A stretch of DNA of 64,000 bases from Streptomyces fagopyri (GCF_009498275.1 NZ_CP045643.1:6138001-6202000), one strand, 5' to 3'. Numbered from the stretch's first letter, positions 53,692 through 63,452 are shown. Notes: generated from the sequence alone by a model not told the origin. A program made the numbers and translations.

Positions 53692-53749
53692 TAAACAACA
53701 GCCGCAAATGAGCCAGCCAGCCGCACTGTCGCGGGCCCCGGAGGATGTC

Positions 53750-55663
53750 GTGAGCGACACACAGACCTTGATCGAGAACCGTCCGCCGTCCGTCGCGGCC
53801 CTCTTCCTGGAGCGCGTGGCGGCGACACCGGACGCCGAGGCCTACCGCTACCCCGTGCCGGCCGCCGCCGGGGCACCGGCCTCGCCCGAGCGGGCCGCCG
53901 CCCCCGCGGGTCAGAGCGCGGACGACTGGAAGTCGCTGAGCTGGGCGCAGGCCGCCGAGCGGGTCTTCGCCATCTCGGCCGGACTGATCGAACTGGGTGT
54001 GCAGCCGGAGCAGCGTGTCGCGCTCGCCTCCGCCACGCGGGTCGAGTGGATCCTCTGCGACCTCGGCATCATGTGCGCGGGCGCGGCCACCACGACGATC
54101 TATCCCCAGACGAACACCGAGGAGTCGGCGTTCATCCTCTCCGACTCGGAGAGCCGGGTCCTGATCGCCGAGGACGCGGCCCAGCTCGCCAAGGTGCGGC
54201 AGAAGCGCGCCGAGCTGCCCGGGCTGACGTATGTGGTCGTCATCGACCCGGCCGGCGTCGAGACCGGTGACGAGGTCCTGACCCTGGCCGAGCTGGAGAC
54301 GCGCGGCGCCGCCTATCTGGAGAAGAACCCCGATCTGATCGAGGAGCGGGTCGGCGCGATCACCGCCGAACAGCTCGCCACCCTCATCTACACCTCCGGC
54401 ACCACCGGCCGTCCCAAGGGGGTCCGCCTCCCGCACGACAACTGGTCGTACATGGCGAAGGCCATCGCCTCGACGGGACTGCTCGGTCCCGACGACGTGC
54501 AGTACCTCTGGCTGCCGCTCGCCCACGTCTTCGGCAAGGTGCTCACCTCCGGCCAGATCGAGGTCGGTCACGTCACCGCCGTCGACGGCCGGGTGGACAA
54601 GATCATCGAGAACCTGCCGGTGGTGCGGCCGACGTACATGGCGGCCGTCCCGCGCATCTTCGAGAAGGTCTACAACGGGGTCGCGGCCAAGGCGCGGGCC
54701 GGCGGCGGCGCCAAGTACAAGATCTTCCAGTGGGCCGCCGAGGTGTCCCGCGAGTACGCGAAGGCCGGGCAGGACAACTTCCGCCGTACCGGCACCGCCT
54801 CCGTCCCCTTCGCGCTCGCGGCCAAGCACAAGGTCGCGGACGCGCTCGTGTTCGCCAAGATCCGAGAGGCCTTCGGCGGCAGACTGCGCGCCTGTGTCTC
54901 CGGCAGCGCGGCCCTGGCCCCCGAGATCGGCTACTTCTTCGCGGGCGCCGGCATCCACATCCTGGAGGGGTACGGCCTCACGGAGTCCTCCGCCGCCTCC
55001 TTCGTGAACCCCGGGGAGGCGTATCGCACCGGCACGGTCGGCAAGCCGCTGCCCGGCACCGAGGTGCGCATCGCGGACGACGGCGAGATCCTGCTGCGCG
55101 GCCCCGGCATCATGGAGGGCTACCACGGACTGCCGGAGAAGACCGCCGAGGTGCTGGAGGCGGACGGCTGGTTCCACACGGGTGACATCGGCGAGCTGTC
55201 CCCCGACGGATACCTCCGCATCACCGACCGCAAGAAGGACCTCATCAAGACGTCCGGCGGCAAGTACATCGCGCCCGCCGAGGTCGAGGGCCAGTTCAAG
55301 GCGGTCTGCCCGTACGTCTCCAACATCCTCGTGCACGGCGCCGACCGGAACTTCTGCACCGCCCTCATCGCCCTCGACGAGCCGTCGATCCTGGAGTGGG
55401 CGAAGGAGAACGGGCTGGCGGGCAGGTCGTACGCCGATGTCGTGGCCGCCCCCGTCACCGTCGAGCTGATCGAGGGCTATGTGAAGGAGCTCAACAACGG
55501 GCTCCAGCGCTGGCAGACGATCAAGAAGTTCCGCCTGCTGCCGCGTGACCTCGACATCGAGCACGGGGAGATCACGCCGAGCCTGAAGCTGAAGCGGCCG
55601 GTCGTGGAGCGGGAGTACAAGGGGCTGATCGAGGAGATGTACGCCGGTACGCGCGAGGCGTGA
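53750..55663 (+). CDS. Long-chain acyl-CoA synthetase (AMP-forming)
   Basis: 637 residues; GTG 53750 is chosen because GGAGG (53740-53744) is five bases upstream, ATG 53708 being an unlikely alternative. Activates fatty acids with ATP to acyl-CoA. A-motifs: LATLIYTSGTTGRPKGV (P-loop), GYGLTESSAASFVN, and GWFHTGDIGELSPDGYLRITDRKKDLIKTSGGKYI with the late catalytic lysine. FadD15-like proteins of actinobacteria have this length. The likely role is fatty-acid activation for beta-oxidation or lipid synthesis; chain length is unknown. Confidence 0.93.
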   Translation: MSDTQTLIENRPPSVAALFLERVAATPDAEAYRYPVPAAAGAPASPERAAAPAGQSADDWKSLSWAQAAERVFAISAGLIELGVQPEQRVALASATRVEWILCDLGIMCAGAATTTIYPQTNTEESAFILSDSESRVLIAEDAAQLAKVRQKRAELPGLTYVVVIDPAGVETGDEVLTLAELETRGAAYLEKNPDLIEERVGAITAEQLATLIYTSGTTGRPKGVRLPHDNWSYMAKAIASTGLLGPDDVQYLWLPLAHVFGKVLTSGQIEVGHVTAVDGRVDKIIENLPVVRPTYMAAVPRIFEKVYNGVAAKARAGGGAKYKIFQWAAEVSREYAKAGQDNFRRTGTASVPFALAAKHKVADALVFAKIREAFGGRLRACVSGSAALAPEIGYFFAGAGIHILEGYGLTESSAASFVNPGEAYRTGTVGKPLPGTEVRIADDGEILLRGPGIMEGYHGLPEKTAEVLEADGWFHTGDIGELSPDGYLRITDRKKDLIKTSGGKYIAPAEVEGQFKAVCPYVSNILVHGADRNFCTALIALDEPSILEWAKENGLAGRSYADVVAAPVTVELIEGYVKELNNGLQRWQTIKKFRLLPRDLDIEHGEITPSLKLKRPVVEREYKGLIEEMYAGTREA

Positions 55664-55748
55664 GCCCGAGCGGCGCGCCCTCCGCGGCCGGACCGCTCGC
55701 CGGCCGCGGGTCCGCCGGGACCGGACAGGCTCCCCGCGTCGCTCGTGC

Positions 55749-55780
55749 GGCACCCGCGTCCCTCATGGGGCGCGGGTGCC
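55749..55780. terminator. Hairpin between the ligase and response-regulator genes
   Basis: GGCACCCGCG (55749-55758) pairs with CGCGGGTGCC (55771-55780). The stop codon of the response regulator (55763) lies in the loop, so the hairpin overlaps its 3' end. Confidence 0.75.
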
Positions 55781-56347
55781 GGCCCCCCTCGCCACCAGGC
55801 GTTGCAGTTCTCCCAGCTGCCTGCGCAGATCCGGCACGTCGGGTGGGTCCTCGGTCGCCAACTGGTCCTCCAGGGACGCCAGTCGGGCGCTGATCCGGGC
55901 GGCGTGGACGTGTTCCCGGGCCAGCAGGCGTTCCAGCTGCTGGTTCTTGCGGTACAGGTCCAGGAACACGGTGACCTTGGCGCGCAGCACCCAGGGGTCG
56001 AACGGCTTCGTCAGATAGTCCGCGGCGCCGGTGGCGTAACCGCGGAAGGCGTAGCCCGCGTCGGCGTCGGTGCCGGTCAGGAAGATGATGGGGACGTCCT
56101 TGGTCCGGTCGAGCCGCTTGATGGTGGCGGCGGTCTCGAAGCCGTCCATGCCGGGCATGCGGATGTCCAGGAGGACGACGGCGAAGCGCTGCCGCAGCAG
56201 CGCCCTCATCGCCTCCTCACCCGAACGCGCGCGCACCAGCGGCTCGTTGAGGGACCCCAGGACGGCCTCCAGCGCGATCAGGTTGTCCTCCATGTCGTCG
56301 ACCAGGAGGATGCTGGCGCGTTCGTCGGTCGTTTCCTCAGTGCTCAT
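55763..56347 (-). CDS. Response regulator (receiver domain with helical tail)
   Basis: 194 residues, ATG 56347. Receiver domain 10-130: ILLVDDMEDN (acidic pair), VVLLDIRMPGMDGFE (phospho-Asp), IIFLTGTDAD and YLTKPFDPWVL (Lys). The C-terminal 60 residues are helical (FLDLYRKNQQLERLLAREHVHAARISARLASLEDQL), with no DNA-binding domain, so it signals through protein contacts. It starts 13 bases after the end of a degraded hybrid histidine kinase that would have been its partner. Confidence 0.9.
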   Translation of the reverse strand: MSTEETTDERASILLVDDMEDNLIALEAVLGSLNEPLVRARSGEEAMRALLRQRFAVVLLDIRMPGMDGFETAATIKRLDRTKDVPIIFLTGTDADAGYAFRGYATGAADYLTKPFDPWVLRAKVTVFLDLYRKNQQLERLLAREHVHAARISARLASLEDQLATEDPPDVPDLRRQLGELQRLVARGAGTRAP

Positions 56348-56359
56348 GGCGACTGTGCC

Positions 56360-57575
56360 TCACTCGGTCGTCGGCGGGGCCGCGGCCTCCCCGGTCGTGC
56401 TCGGCCCCGGAGCAACGGATTCGGGAACACCGTCGTCCGGCGCTCCGGGTCCCGCGCCCTCCGGGTCGAGGAGGGCGCGGACGACGGTCAGCGGCCGGTC
56501 GACGTCCACCGGTTCGGGTACGTGGTCGTGGGCGCCGCGGGCGATGGACTTCTCGCGGTCTCCGGCATCGCCTTGGCGGTGAGCGCGACGACGGGCGGGC
56601 CCGTCCAGCGGGGGCTGCGGCGGATGACGGAGATCGTCTCGTGGCCGTCCGTCTCCGGCATCATGATGTCCATCAGGACGAGTTGGATGTCGGGATCGCG
56701 TTGCGGGGTCTCGATGCCCTCGCGGCCGTTCTCCGTGTACAGGACCGGCATGCCGACGCGCCCCGGCACATGGGTGAGCGCGCGGACGTTGCGGATGTCG
56801 TTGACGAGCTGGAGGAGGTCGGAGCCCGAGCGGTGACTCGTCGTCGCGAACCGCACCTCCTGGTCGGAGAGGCGGCCGTCCGGGTTGTCGGAGAGGAGAC
56901 GGGCGAGGATCAGCAGGGAGTCGAGCGGCGTGCGCAGCTCGTGCGACATGTTCGCCAGGAACTCGGACCTGTACGGGGAGCTGGTGGCCAGGAGCGCCGT
57001 CTTCTCCTCCAGTTGCGCGTTGGAGCGCTGCAACTCCGCCCGCTTCGACTGAAGTTCGTCGGAGCGGTTCCGGAGTTGGACGGCCGGCCGCTGTGACTCA
57101 CCGAGCAGCGACCCCGTAAGGGAGTCGGCGATGACGGTGTAGTTGATGGCGACGCCGATGATGTTCACGAACTGGTCGTCAGCCGGGAGGCCATCACGTT
57201 GACGCTCTCGGTCATTGCACGTCAACTGCCCCACAGGCCAAGCATTTTGGCCCGGCCGCCGACACGGGTGGTCCGGCTGCCCTGTCCCGGACCCGCGGAC
57301 CGGCACTCGTCCAGCCGTCCGTGTCACACCAACTCCCGTCGTAACCGCCGCACTTCCGTGTTGAAGTGGATGTCGCGGTCGATGATCTGGTTGAACGCGG
57401 TGCTCAGCTCCGCGACCGGGGCGTACCCCGTCTCCGGCACCTCGGTGAAGTCGCCGTCGCGTGCGGCGGTCATCGCGGCGAGCGGCGGACGCAGATCGGA
57501 CGCCCGGATCAGGCCGTCTTCGAATGCCCGATTCTGTCCGTCTTCGAGCACACGCGTAGCACTGTTCTCACTCAT
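56360..57575 (-). pseudogene. Hybrid sensor histidine kinase, decayed
   Basis: Remnants in order: N-terminus MSENSATRVLEDGQNRAF... AARDGDFTEVPETG (57575-57324), a frame change, HAMP-like remains, the coiled-coil linker (LQSKRAELQRSNAQLEEKTALL), the phospho-acceptor helix SEFLANMSHELRTPLDSLL, and then directly a receiver piece (VLMDIMMPETDGHETISVIRR). The catalytic ATPase domain and most HAMP repeats are missing. Near 56556 a one-base deletion breaks the frame: after KAMP the ancestral GDREKS... DHVPEPVDVDRPLTVV would continue in another frame to the stop at 56360. Intact relatives are over 1000 residues. I call this non-functional. Confidence 0.8.
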
Positions 57576-57678
57576 GGCGGCCCACTTCGGTAACTCGGCG
57601 CTTATGGGCGCAGTCAGTCTGTCACTCTGTCCGTGTCGCCTGAGGCGTATTCGTCCGAACTGCTCAGGGAGCTGCCCA

Positions 57679-59910
57679 GTGGGGGCCATTCCGACGCAAC
57701 GGGAGTCCCAGCGGGACTCCACGGCACTCGCGCCTGACGCGCCCGCGCACCACCGTGCGGGCCTGGAGACGGTGGTGCGCGCCGCGCTGTCCGGCACCCC
57801 GCTCGCGCCCGGTGCCGCCCGGCGGCTGGTGCGCGAGGCGCTCGCCGACCGGGCGGCACTCGCGCCGCCCGGCGCCGGCGCGTTCGGTGAACGCCTCCGC
57901 GACGACGCCGTCGTGATCGTCAGCGAACTCGTCACCAACGCGGTCGTGCACGCGGGTACGGACGTGGAGCTGGTGTGCCGGTTCGAGCTCGGCGACGACG
58001 GCGGGGCGGGCGTTCCGGACGCGGTGATCGTCGAGGTGTCCGACCACCATCCGTCGCGCGCGGTACGCGAGGACGCGGCCGAACGCCCTTACGGCACACC
58101 GGAGTACGGGCGCGGGCTGCGGCTCGTCTCCGCGCTCTCGGAAGCCTGGGGCATCACCTATCGCACCGGTGTGAAGACCGTGTGGGCGCGGTTGCCCGTG
58201 GACGGCGCGGCGGAATTCGGCGCGGGCTTCGGACTGGCCGGGGAGGCGGGGGGCGTCACCGGCACCCTGCCGGGCGGGGCCGGGGAGGCGGGCGCCGACC
58301 GGGGTCCAAGGGCCCGGGTTCAGGGCCTGGGGCGGGGCCGGCACGTCGAGGGGGGCGCGGACGAGGGGCCGGGCGGTGACGTGGGCAGGAACGGCGGCGC
58401 GGGAACGGGCGGCGGCGCGGAGACCGGGGCGTACGCCGGGGAGCGCGGCATCGGGACGCCCGACGCCGGGACGAGCGTCGCGGAGCCGGGGCGCGATCCG
58501 TCCCGTGACCACGACTGGCTCAACCGCGGCGCCCTGTCCTTCCTCGCCGAGGCCTCCGACCTGCTCGCCGGCCAGCTCGACGAGGACCTGGTCGCCGCGC
58601 TCGCCGGACAGCTCCTGGTGCCCCGGCTCGCCGACTGGTGCGCGGTCTGGCTGGAGGACGAGGCCACCGACCGGGCGGGCGGCCTCGGCCTGGCGCTGGG
58701 ACCGCGACTCGCCCGGGTCTGGCACGGCAGCGAGAACCGCATCGAGGAACTGCGCCGGGCACTGGAGAAGGACCCGCCCCGGCTGCCCGACTCGGTGCGT
58801 TCCCGGGCGGTGCCCGTGCCCTGGCCGGGGGAGACGCTGGAGGCGGGCGACATGCTGGGCGCCGCGGGCGAGGCGAGCGGTGCGGGTGGCCTGAACGAGA
58901 GGGGTGGGACGAGTGGTGCGGGTGGCCTGAACGAGAGGGGTGGGGTGAGCGGGGCGGCGATGGCCTACCGGCTGATCGCCGGCGGCCGGCCGCTCGGGAC
59001 CCTCGTGATCGGGCGGGCCGGGCTGACCTGCTTCCCCGACGAGATCACCGGGCTCGTCGAGGACCTCAGCCGCCGGATCGCCCTCGCCATCGGCGCGGCC
59101 CGCCAGTACGCGCGGCAGGCCACCATCAGCCGGGTCCTCCAGCGGGGCCTGCTGCCCGGCGCGGTCGCCGAGATCCCCGGGGTGCGCAGCGCCCTCGTCT
59201 ACGAGCCGCTCGACAAGGGCGGCCCCAGCGGGGACTTCTACGACCTGTTCCCGGCCGGCGACGGACGCTGGTGCTTCGTCCTCGGCGACGTGCAGGGCAA
59301 GGGGCCCGAGGCCGCCGTCGTGATCGGCCTCGCTCGCCCGTGGGTGCGGCTGCTGGCCCGGGAGGGCTGCCAGGTCGCCGATGTCCTCGACCGCCTCAAC
59401 CAGCTCCTGCTCGACGACGCGACGGAGGCGGCCGACGCGGCGGCCCGCGCGCTGGTGGCCGCCGGCGGACCCGGCCTCGGCCCCGACGAGGGCCCGCAGA
59501 CCCGCTTCCTGTCCATGCTGTACGGCGAACTGGTGCCCTTCGACGGAGGGGTGCGCTGCACCCTCGCGTCGGCCGGACACCCGCTGCCGCTGATCCTCGG
59601 TCCCGACGGCGACGTACGGGAGGTGGCCGAGCCGCAGACGCTGCTCGGGGTCTTCGAGGACGCGACCTATGTGTCCGAGACCTTGGACCTGTACCCCGGC
59701 GACACCGTGCTGTGTGTGACCGACGGCGTGACGGAGCGCCGCAGCGGGCCGCGCCAGTTCGACGACGACGAGGGGCTCGCGCGGGCCCTCGCGGGGTGTA
59801 CGGGGCTCGGCGTCGAGCTCGTCGCGGAGCGGATCCGGCGACTGGTGCACGAGTTCGGCAGCAAGCCGCCGGAGGACGACCTGGCCCTGCTGGTGCTCCA
59901 GGCGGAGTGA
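57679..59910 (+). CDS. SpoIIE-type PP2C phosphatase with GAF and anti-sigma-like kinase domain
   Basis: 743 residues from GTG 57679, with AGGGAG eight bases upstream. An N-terminal HATPase (RsbW-like) domain at about 60-190 carries VIVSELVTNAVVHAG and YGRGLRLVSALSEAWG. A low-complexity linker follows; then a GAF-like domain (FLAEASDLLAGQLDEDLVAALAGQLLVPRLADW), with an in-frame 36-bp duplication giving GAGGLNERGG twice near residues 400-424. The C-terminal SpoIIE phosphatase domain has VLQRGLLPGAV, GGDFYDL-like PSGDFYDLFPAGDG, VLGDVQGKGPEAAV and CVTDGVTERR. Such proteins control sigma factors through anti-anti-sigma partners; the partner is not nearby. Confidence 0.9.
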   Translation: MGAIPTQRESQRDSTALAPDAPAHHRAGLETVVRAALSGTPLAPGAARRLVREALADRAALAPPGAGAFGERLRDDAVVIVSELVTNAVVHAGTDVELVCRFELGDDGGAGVPDAVIVEVSDHHPSRAVREDAAERPYGTPEYGRGLRLVSALSEAWGITYRTGVKTVWARLPVDGAAEFGAGFGLAGEAGGVTGTLPGGAGEAGADRGPRARVQGLGRGRHVEGGADEGPGGDVGRNGGAGTGGGAETGAYAGERGIGTPDAGTSVAEPGRDPSRDHDWLNRGALSFLAEASDLLAGQLDEDLVAALAGQLLVPRLADWCAVWLEDEATDRAGGLGLALGPRLARVWHGSENRIEELRRALEKDPPRLPDSVRSRAVPVPWPGETLEAGDMLGAAGEASGAGGLNERGGTSGAGGLNERGGVSGAAMAYRLIAGGRPLGTLVIGRAGLTCFPDEITGLVEDLSRRIALAIGAARQYARQATISRVLQRGLLPGAVAEIPGVRSALVYEPLDKGGPSGDFYDLFPAGDGRWCFVLGDVQGKGPEAAVVIGLARPWVRLLAREGCQVADVLDRLNQLLLDDATEAADAAARALVAAGGPGLGPDEGPQTRFLSMLYGELVPFDGGVRCTLASAGHPLPLILGPDGDVREVAEPQTLLGVFEDATYVSETLDLYPGDTVLCVTDGVTERRSGPRQFDDDEGLARALAGCTGLGVELVAERIRRLVHEFGSKPPEDDLALLVLQAE

Positions 59911-60395
59911 CGGCCTCGCCCCGCCGGTGCCGCGGGCGGAGTGACGGCCCGGCCCCGCCGGTGCCGGAGGCGGAGCTGGGAGGGCCCCGGGACGACGAGG
60001 CCCGGCCGCCGAGAGACGCGGTCGTATGCGGCGACCACGGAGATCCCCGGCACGGGCAGCGGGACCGGCCCCCCGGCCGGGTCACCTCCACACACCACGG
60101 CCCGGGGCGCGAGCGGGCGGAGGGGCGGAGGGAGCCGAGGGGGGAGTGGACACAGCGGGGGAGCGGTGCCCGGAGCGCGAGCGGACGCCGCCGCCCGAAC
60201 GGGTCGCGCCGCCCGACCCCGTCCCGGCGCGCGCCCCCGCACCGGTCCGCCAAGCCCCACCAGGGTGCGAGCGGGCGTGGAGACCGGCGGACGGGCGCGG
60301 AACGGGGCGTGCGGCCGAGTACGGAGTACGGGTACGGGACACCGGCGGACCGGCGCGGAAAGGGGCATGCGGCCGAGTACGGGACAATGGAAGAC
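59911..60395. repeat. Intergenic region with duplicated segments before hemW
   Basis: No gene. The 3' end of the phosphatase gene, including GCGGAGTGACGGCC, is duplicated in tandem: about 35-bp units start at 59902 and near 59936. Further on, 60280-60324 and 60338-60382 are a 45-bp direct repeat with only a few differences, the second ending 13 bases before hemW. Confidence 0.75.
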
Positions 60396-61628
60396 ATGCC
60401 TTCCGCACTCCCCGACGGCGAGCCCGTCCCCGACGACGGGGCGCTGCCCGCGCACGCCCTGGCCGGGGCCGCCGACCGCCCCCTCGGGTTCTACCTCCAC
60501 GTGCCGTACTGCGCGACCCGCTGCGGGTACTGCGACTTCAACACCTACACGGCGACCGAACTGCGCGGCACCGGGGGCGTGCTCGCCTCCCGCGACAACT
60601 ACGCCGCCACCCTGATCGACGAGGTCCGGCTCGCCCGCAAGGTGCTCGGCGACGACCCGCGCCCCGTCCGTACGGTCTTCGTCGGGGGCGGTACGCCGAC
60701 GCTGCTGGCCGCCGACGACCTCGTACGGATGCTGGACGCGGTCCGCGAGGAGTTCGGGCTCGCCGACGACGCCGAGATCACCACGGAGGCGAACCCGGAG
60801 TCCGTGGACCCCGCGTACCTCGCGACCCTGCGGGCCGGCGGCTTCAACCGGATCTCGTTCGGCATGCAGAGCGCCCGGCAGCACGTACTGAAGGTGCTCG
60901 ACCGCACCCACACCCCCGGGCGCCCCGAGGCCTGCGTCGCCGAGGCCCGCGCGGCGGGCTTCGAGCACGTGAACCTCGACCTGATCTACGGCACGCCCGG
61001 CGAGTCCGACGACGACTGGCGGGCCTCGCTGGACGCCGCCCTCGGCGCCGGACCCGACCACGTCTCCGCGTACGCCCTGATCGTCGAGGAGGGCACCCAG
61101 CTGGCCCGGCGCATCCGCCGCGGCGAGGTCCCGATGACGGACGACGACGTCCACGCGGACCGCTACCTCATCGCGGACGAGGTGATGGCGGCGGCGGGCT
61201 TCGACTGGTACGAGGTGTCCAACTGGGCCACCTCCGAGGCCGGCCGGTGCCTGCACAACGAGCTGTACTGGCGCGGCGCGGACTGGTGGGGAGCCGGGCC
61301 CGGGGCCCACAGCCACGTCGGCGGCGTGCGCTGGTGGAACGTGAAGCACCCCGGGGCGTACGCGGCGGCGCTGGCCTCCGGGAGGTCCCCCGGGGCGGGG
61401 CGCGAGCTGCTCTCCGGCGAGGACCGCCGCGTCGAGCGGATCCTCCTCGAACTGCGGCTGCGCGAAGGCTGCCCGCTCTCCCTGCTCCGCCCGGAGGGAC
61501 TCTCGGCCTCGCGCCGCGCCCTGTCCGACGGGCTCCTGGAGAACGGTCCCTACGACGAGGGCCGCGCCGTCCTCACACTGCGCGGACGTCTGCTCGCGGA
61601 CGCGGTGGTCCGGGACCTGGTGGACTGA
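60396..61628 (+). CDS. hemW: Radical SAM heme chaperone HemW
   Basis: 410 residues, ATG 60396 (ATG 60387 is also in frame). The radical SAM cluster motif is CATRCGYCDF near residue 47, after FYLHVPYC. Other family blocks: VFVGGGTPTLL, EANPESVDP, RISFGMQSARQHVL, LDLIYGTPGE and YEVSNWAT. This is HemW, a heme-transfer chaperone related to HemN, not the coproporphyrinogen dehydrogenase; older annotations call it HemN. It sits upstream of hrcA and dnaJ, as is common in actinobacteria. Confidence 0.95.
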   Translation: MPSALPDGEPVPDDGALPAHALAGAADRPLGFYLHVPYCATRCGYCDFNTYTATELRGTGGVLASRDNYAATLIDEVRLARKVLGDDPRPVRTVFVGGGTPTLLAADDLVRMLDAVREEFGLADDAEITTEANPESVDPAYLATLRAGGFNRISFGMQSARQHVLKVLDRTHTPGRPEACVAEARAAGFEHVNLDLIYGTPGESDDDWRASLDAALGAGPDHVSAYALIVEEGTQLARRIRRGEVPMTDDDVHADRYLIADEVMAAAGFDWYEVSNWATSEAGRCLHNELYWRGADWWGAGPGAHSHVGGVRWWNVKHPGAYAAALASGRSPGAGRELLSGEDRRVERILLELRLREGCPLSLLRPEGLSASRRALSDGLLENGPYDEGRAVLTLRGRLLADAVVRDLVD

Positions 61629-61666
61629 CGCACCGGCCCGCGGGCACACGGGGCACCCGCCCGGCC

Positions 61667-62476
61667 TCAGTCCTCGGTGCCGGCCGTGACGAAGTCGATC
61701 AGCTCCTCGACCCGGCCCAGGAGTTCCGGCTCCAGGTCCTTGTAGGAGCGCACCCGGGACAGGATGTGCTGCCAGGCCGCACCGGTGTTCTCCGGCCAGC
61801 CCAGGGCCCGGCACACGCCCGTCTTCCAGTCCTGCCCGCGCGGGACCCGGGGCCAGGCGGCGATGCCCACGGAGGACGGCTTCACGGCCTCCCAGACGTC
61901 GATGTACGGGTGGCCGAGGACGAGGGCGTGGTCACTGGTGACCGCCTCCGCGATCCGCGACTCCTTCGTGCCCGGGACCAGATGGTCGACCAGCACGCCC
62001 AGCCGGGCGTCCGGCCCCGGAGCGAACTCGTCGACGACGGCGGGGAGATCGTCGATGCCCCCCAGGTACTCGACCACGACGCCCTCGACGCGGAGGTCGT
62101 CGCCCCAGACCCGCTCGACCAGTTCGGCGTCGTGGCGGCCCTCCACGTAGATGCGGCCGGCCCGCGCCACCCGGGCCCGTGCGCCGGGCACGGCGACCGA
62201 ACCGGATGCCGTGCGGCCGGGCCGTACCGGCCCCGCGGCCGGCCGGACCAGCGTGACCACCCTGCCCTCCAGCAGGAAGCCGCGCGGCTCCAGCGGGAAC
62301 ACCCGGTGCTTGCCGAAGCGGTCCTCCAGCGTCACCGTGCCCGCCTCGCAGCCGATCACCGCCCCGCAGAACCCCGTGCGGGGCTCCTCGACCACCAGAC
62401 CCGGGTCGGCGGGGACCTCGGGCACCGGCTGGGGCTTCTTCCACGGCGGGGTGAGATCCGGAGAGTACTGGCGCAT
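61667..62476 (-). CDS. DUF3097 family protein
   Basis: 269 residues, ATG 62476. Recognisable stretches: MRQYSPDLTPPWKKPQPVPEVPADPGLVVE, a beta-rich core (GAVIGCEAGTVTLEDRFGKHRVFPLEP) and the conserved AGRIYVEGRHDAELVERVWGDDLRVEGVVVEYLGGID, then GVLVDHLVPGTKESRIAE. That core resembles a Toprim-like fold (VEGRHDAEL, with acidic residues further on). It is conserved in actinobacteria but uncharacterised as far as I know. It converges with hemW. Confidence 0.85.
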   Translation of the reverse strand: MRQYSPDLTPPWKKPQPVPEVPADPGLVVEEPRTGFCGAVIGCEAGTVTLEDRFGKHRVFPLEPRGFLLEGRVVTLVRPAAGPVRPGRTASGSVAVPGARARVARAGRIYVEGRHDAELVERVWGDDLRVEGVVVEYLGGIDDLPAVVDEFAPGPDARLGVLVDHLVPGTKESRIAEAVTSDHALVLGHPYIDVWEAVKPSSVGIAAWPRVPRGQDWKTGVCRALGWPENTGAAWQHILSRVRSYKDLEPELLGRVEELIDFVTAGTED

Positions 62477-62521
62477 TCGGATGACGATAGGAGAACCGGC
62501 GGCGAGGTGGCGCGGAGATCC

Positions 62522-63259
62522 CTACGACACGCCGAAACGTGTCGCGAGCGCGTCCCGCTGTGCCCGGACGAACGCCGCATTCACCGCGGCCCCGTGACCG
62601 GGCACATACACCGCCTCCTCGCCGCCCAGACCGAGCAGCCTGTCCAGCGCCGCCGGCCAGCGCGAGGAGACGGCGTCGGGACCCGCCTGGGGCTCGCCCG
62701 ACTCCTCCACCAGGTCCCCGCAGAAGACGACCTCCGGGGAGCCGGCCGGTCCGGTCACCAGGACCACCAGATCGTGCGCCGTGTGGCCCGGACCCACGTT
62801 CACCAGCCGTGCCCGCACCCCGCCGCCCAGGTCGAGCGTCAGCTCGTCCGGCACGGGGTCCCGCGGGGGGACCAGGGCGTCCGCGGCCTCGGCGGCGTCA
62901 CGCGGGTCCAGGCCGTGGCGTACGGCGTCCGCGCGCAGGTCCTCGGCCCCGTGCGCGAACACCGCGCCGAGACCGGCGGCCCCGAACACCTGCGCGCCCG
63001 TGAACGCCGCCGCGCCGAAGACATGGTCGAAGTGCGGATGGGTGAGTGCGAGGTGCGTCACGTCCCGGTCCGTACCGAGGAGTGCTCGCGCCTCGGCGCG
63101 CAACCGTGCGCCCTCCCCGAGGCTCGCCCCCGCGTCGACCATGAGCGCCGCGCCCGCGCCCACCACCAGCCCGGCCGTGCAGTCCCAGCCCGCGAGCCGC
63201 CGCCGTCCCACGCGGGGGGCCAGCTCCTCCCAACCCGGCTCTTCCCAAGTCACCTTCAT
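62522..63259 (-). CDS. MBL-fold metallohydrolase
   Basis: 245 residues, ATG 63259. Metallo-beta-lactamase fold with the metal motif LALTHPHFDHVFGAAAF near residue 100 (HxHxDH form is HPHFDH), NVGPGHTAHDLVVLV, VFCGDLVEESGEP and YVPGHGAAVN. The substrate is not predictable. It is divergent from hrcA. Confidence 0.9.
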   Translation of the reverse strand: MKVTWEEPGWEELAPRVGRRRLAGWDCTAGLVVGAGAALMVDAGASLGEGARLRAEARALLGTDRDVTHLALTHPHFDHVFGAAAFTGAQVFGAAGLGAVFAHGAEDLRADAVRHGLDPRDAAEAADALVPPRDPVPDELTLDLGGGVRARLVNVGPGHTAHDLVVLVTGPAGSPEVVFCGDLVEESGEPQAGPDAVSSRWPAALDRLLGLGGEEAVYVPGHGAAVNAAFVRAQRDALATRFGVS

Positions 63260-63343
63260 ACGGTGACGCTAGCGGGAGGGCGGAACGCCGGTGAGACATC
63301 ACGGGACACGTCGGCATACGTGCCCAAGATCGCGGGCCCGCCC

Positions 63344-63374
63344 TTGCCGGGGCCGTACCCACCGGCCGTACACT
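63344..63374 (+). promoter_or_regulatory. Promoter of hrcA
   Basis: TTGCCG (63344-63349), 19 bases, TACACT (63369-63374). It lies just before the CIRCE operator, the arrangement expected for repression. Confidence 0.5.
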
Positions 63375-63387
63375 GGGCCGGGGCATG

Positions 63388-63414
63388 CTGGCACTCGCAC
63401 GCGCTGAGTGCCAG
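63388..63414. promoter_or_regulatory. CIRCE operator (HrcA binding site)
   Basis: CTGGCACTC (63388-63396), nine-base spacer, GAGTGCCAG (63406-63414). Perfect arms and the canonical spacer length of the CIRCE element; it indicates that hrcA (with dnaJ beyond the window) is autoregulated by HrcA. Confidence 0.95.
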
Positions 63415-63452
63415 GCGAGGCGACGAGCGACGGACAACTGGAGGTGCGCGCG

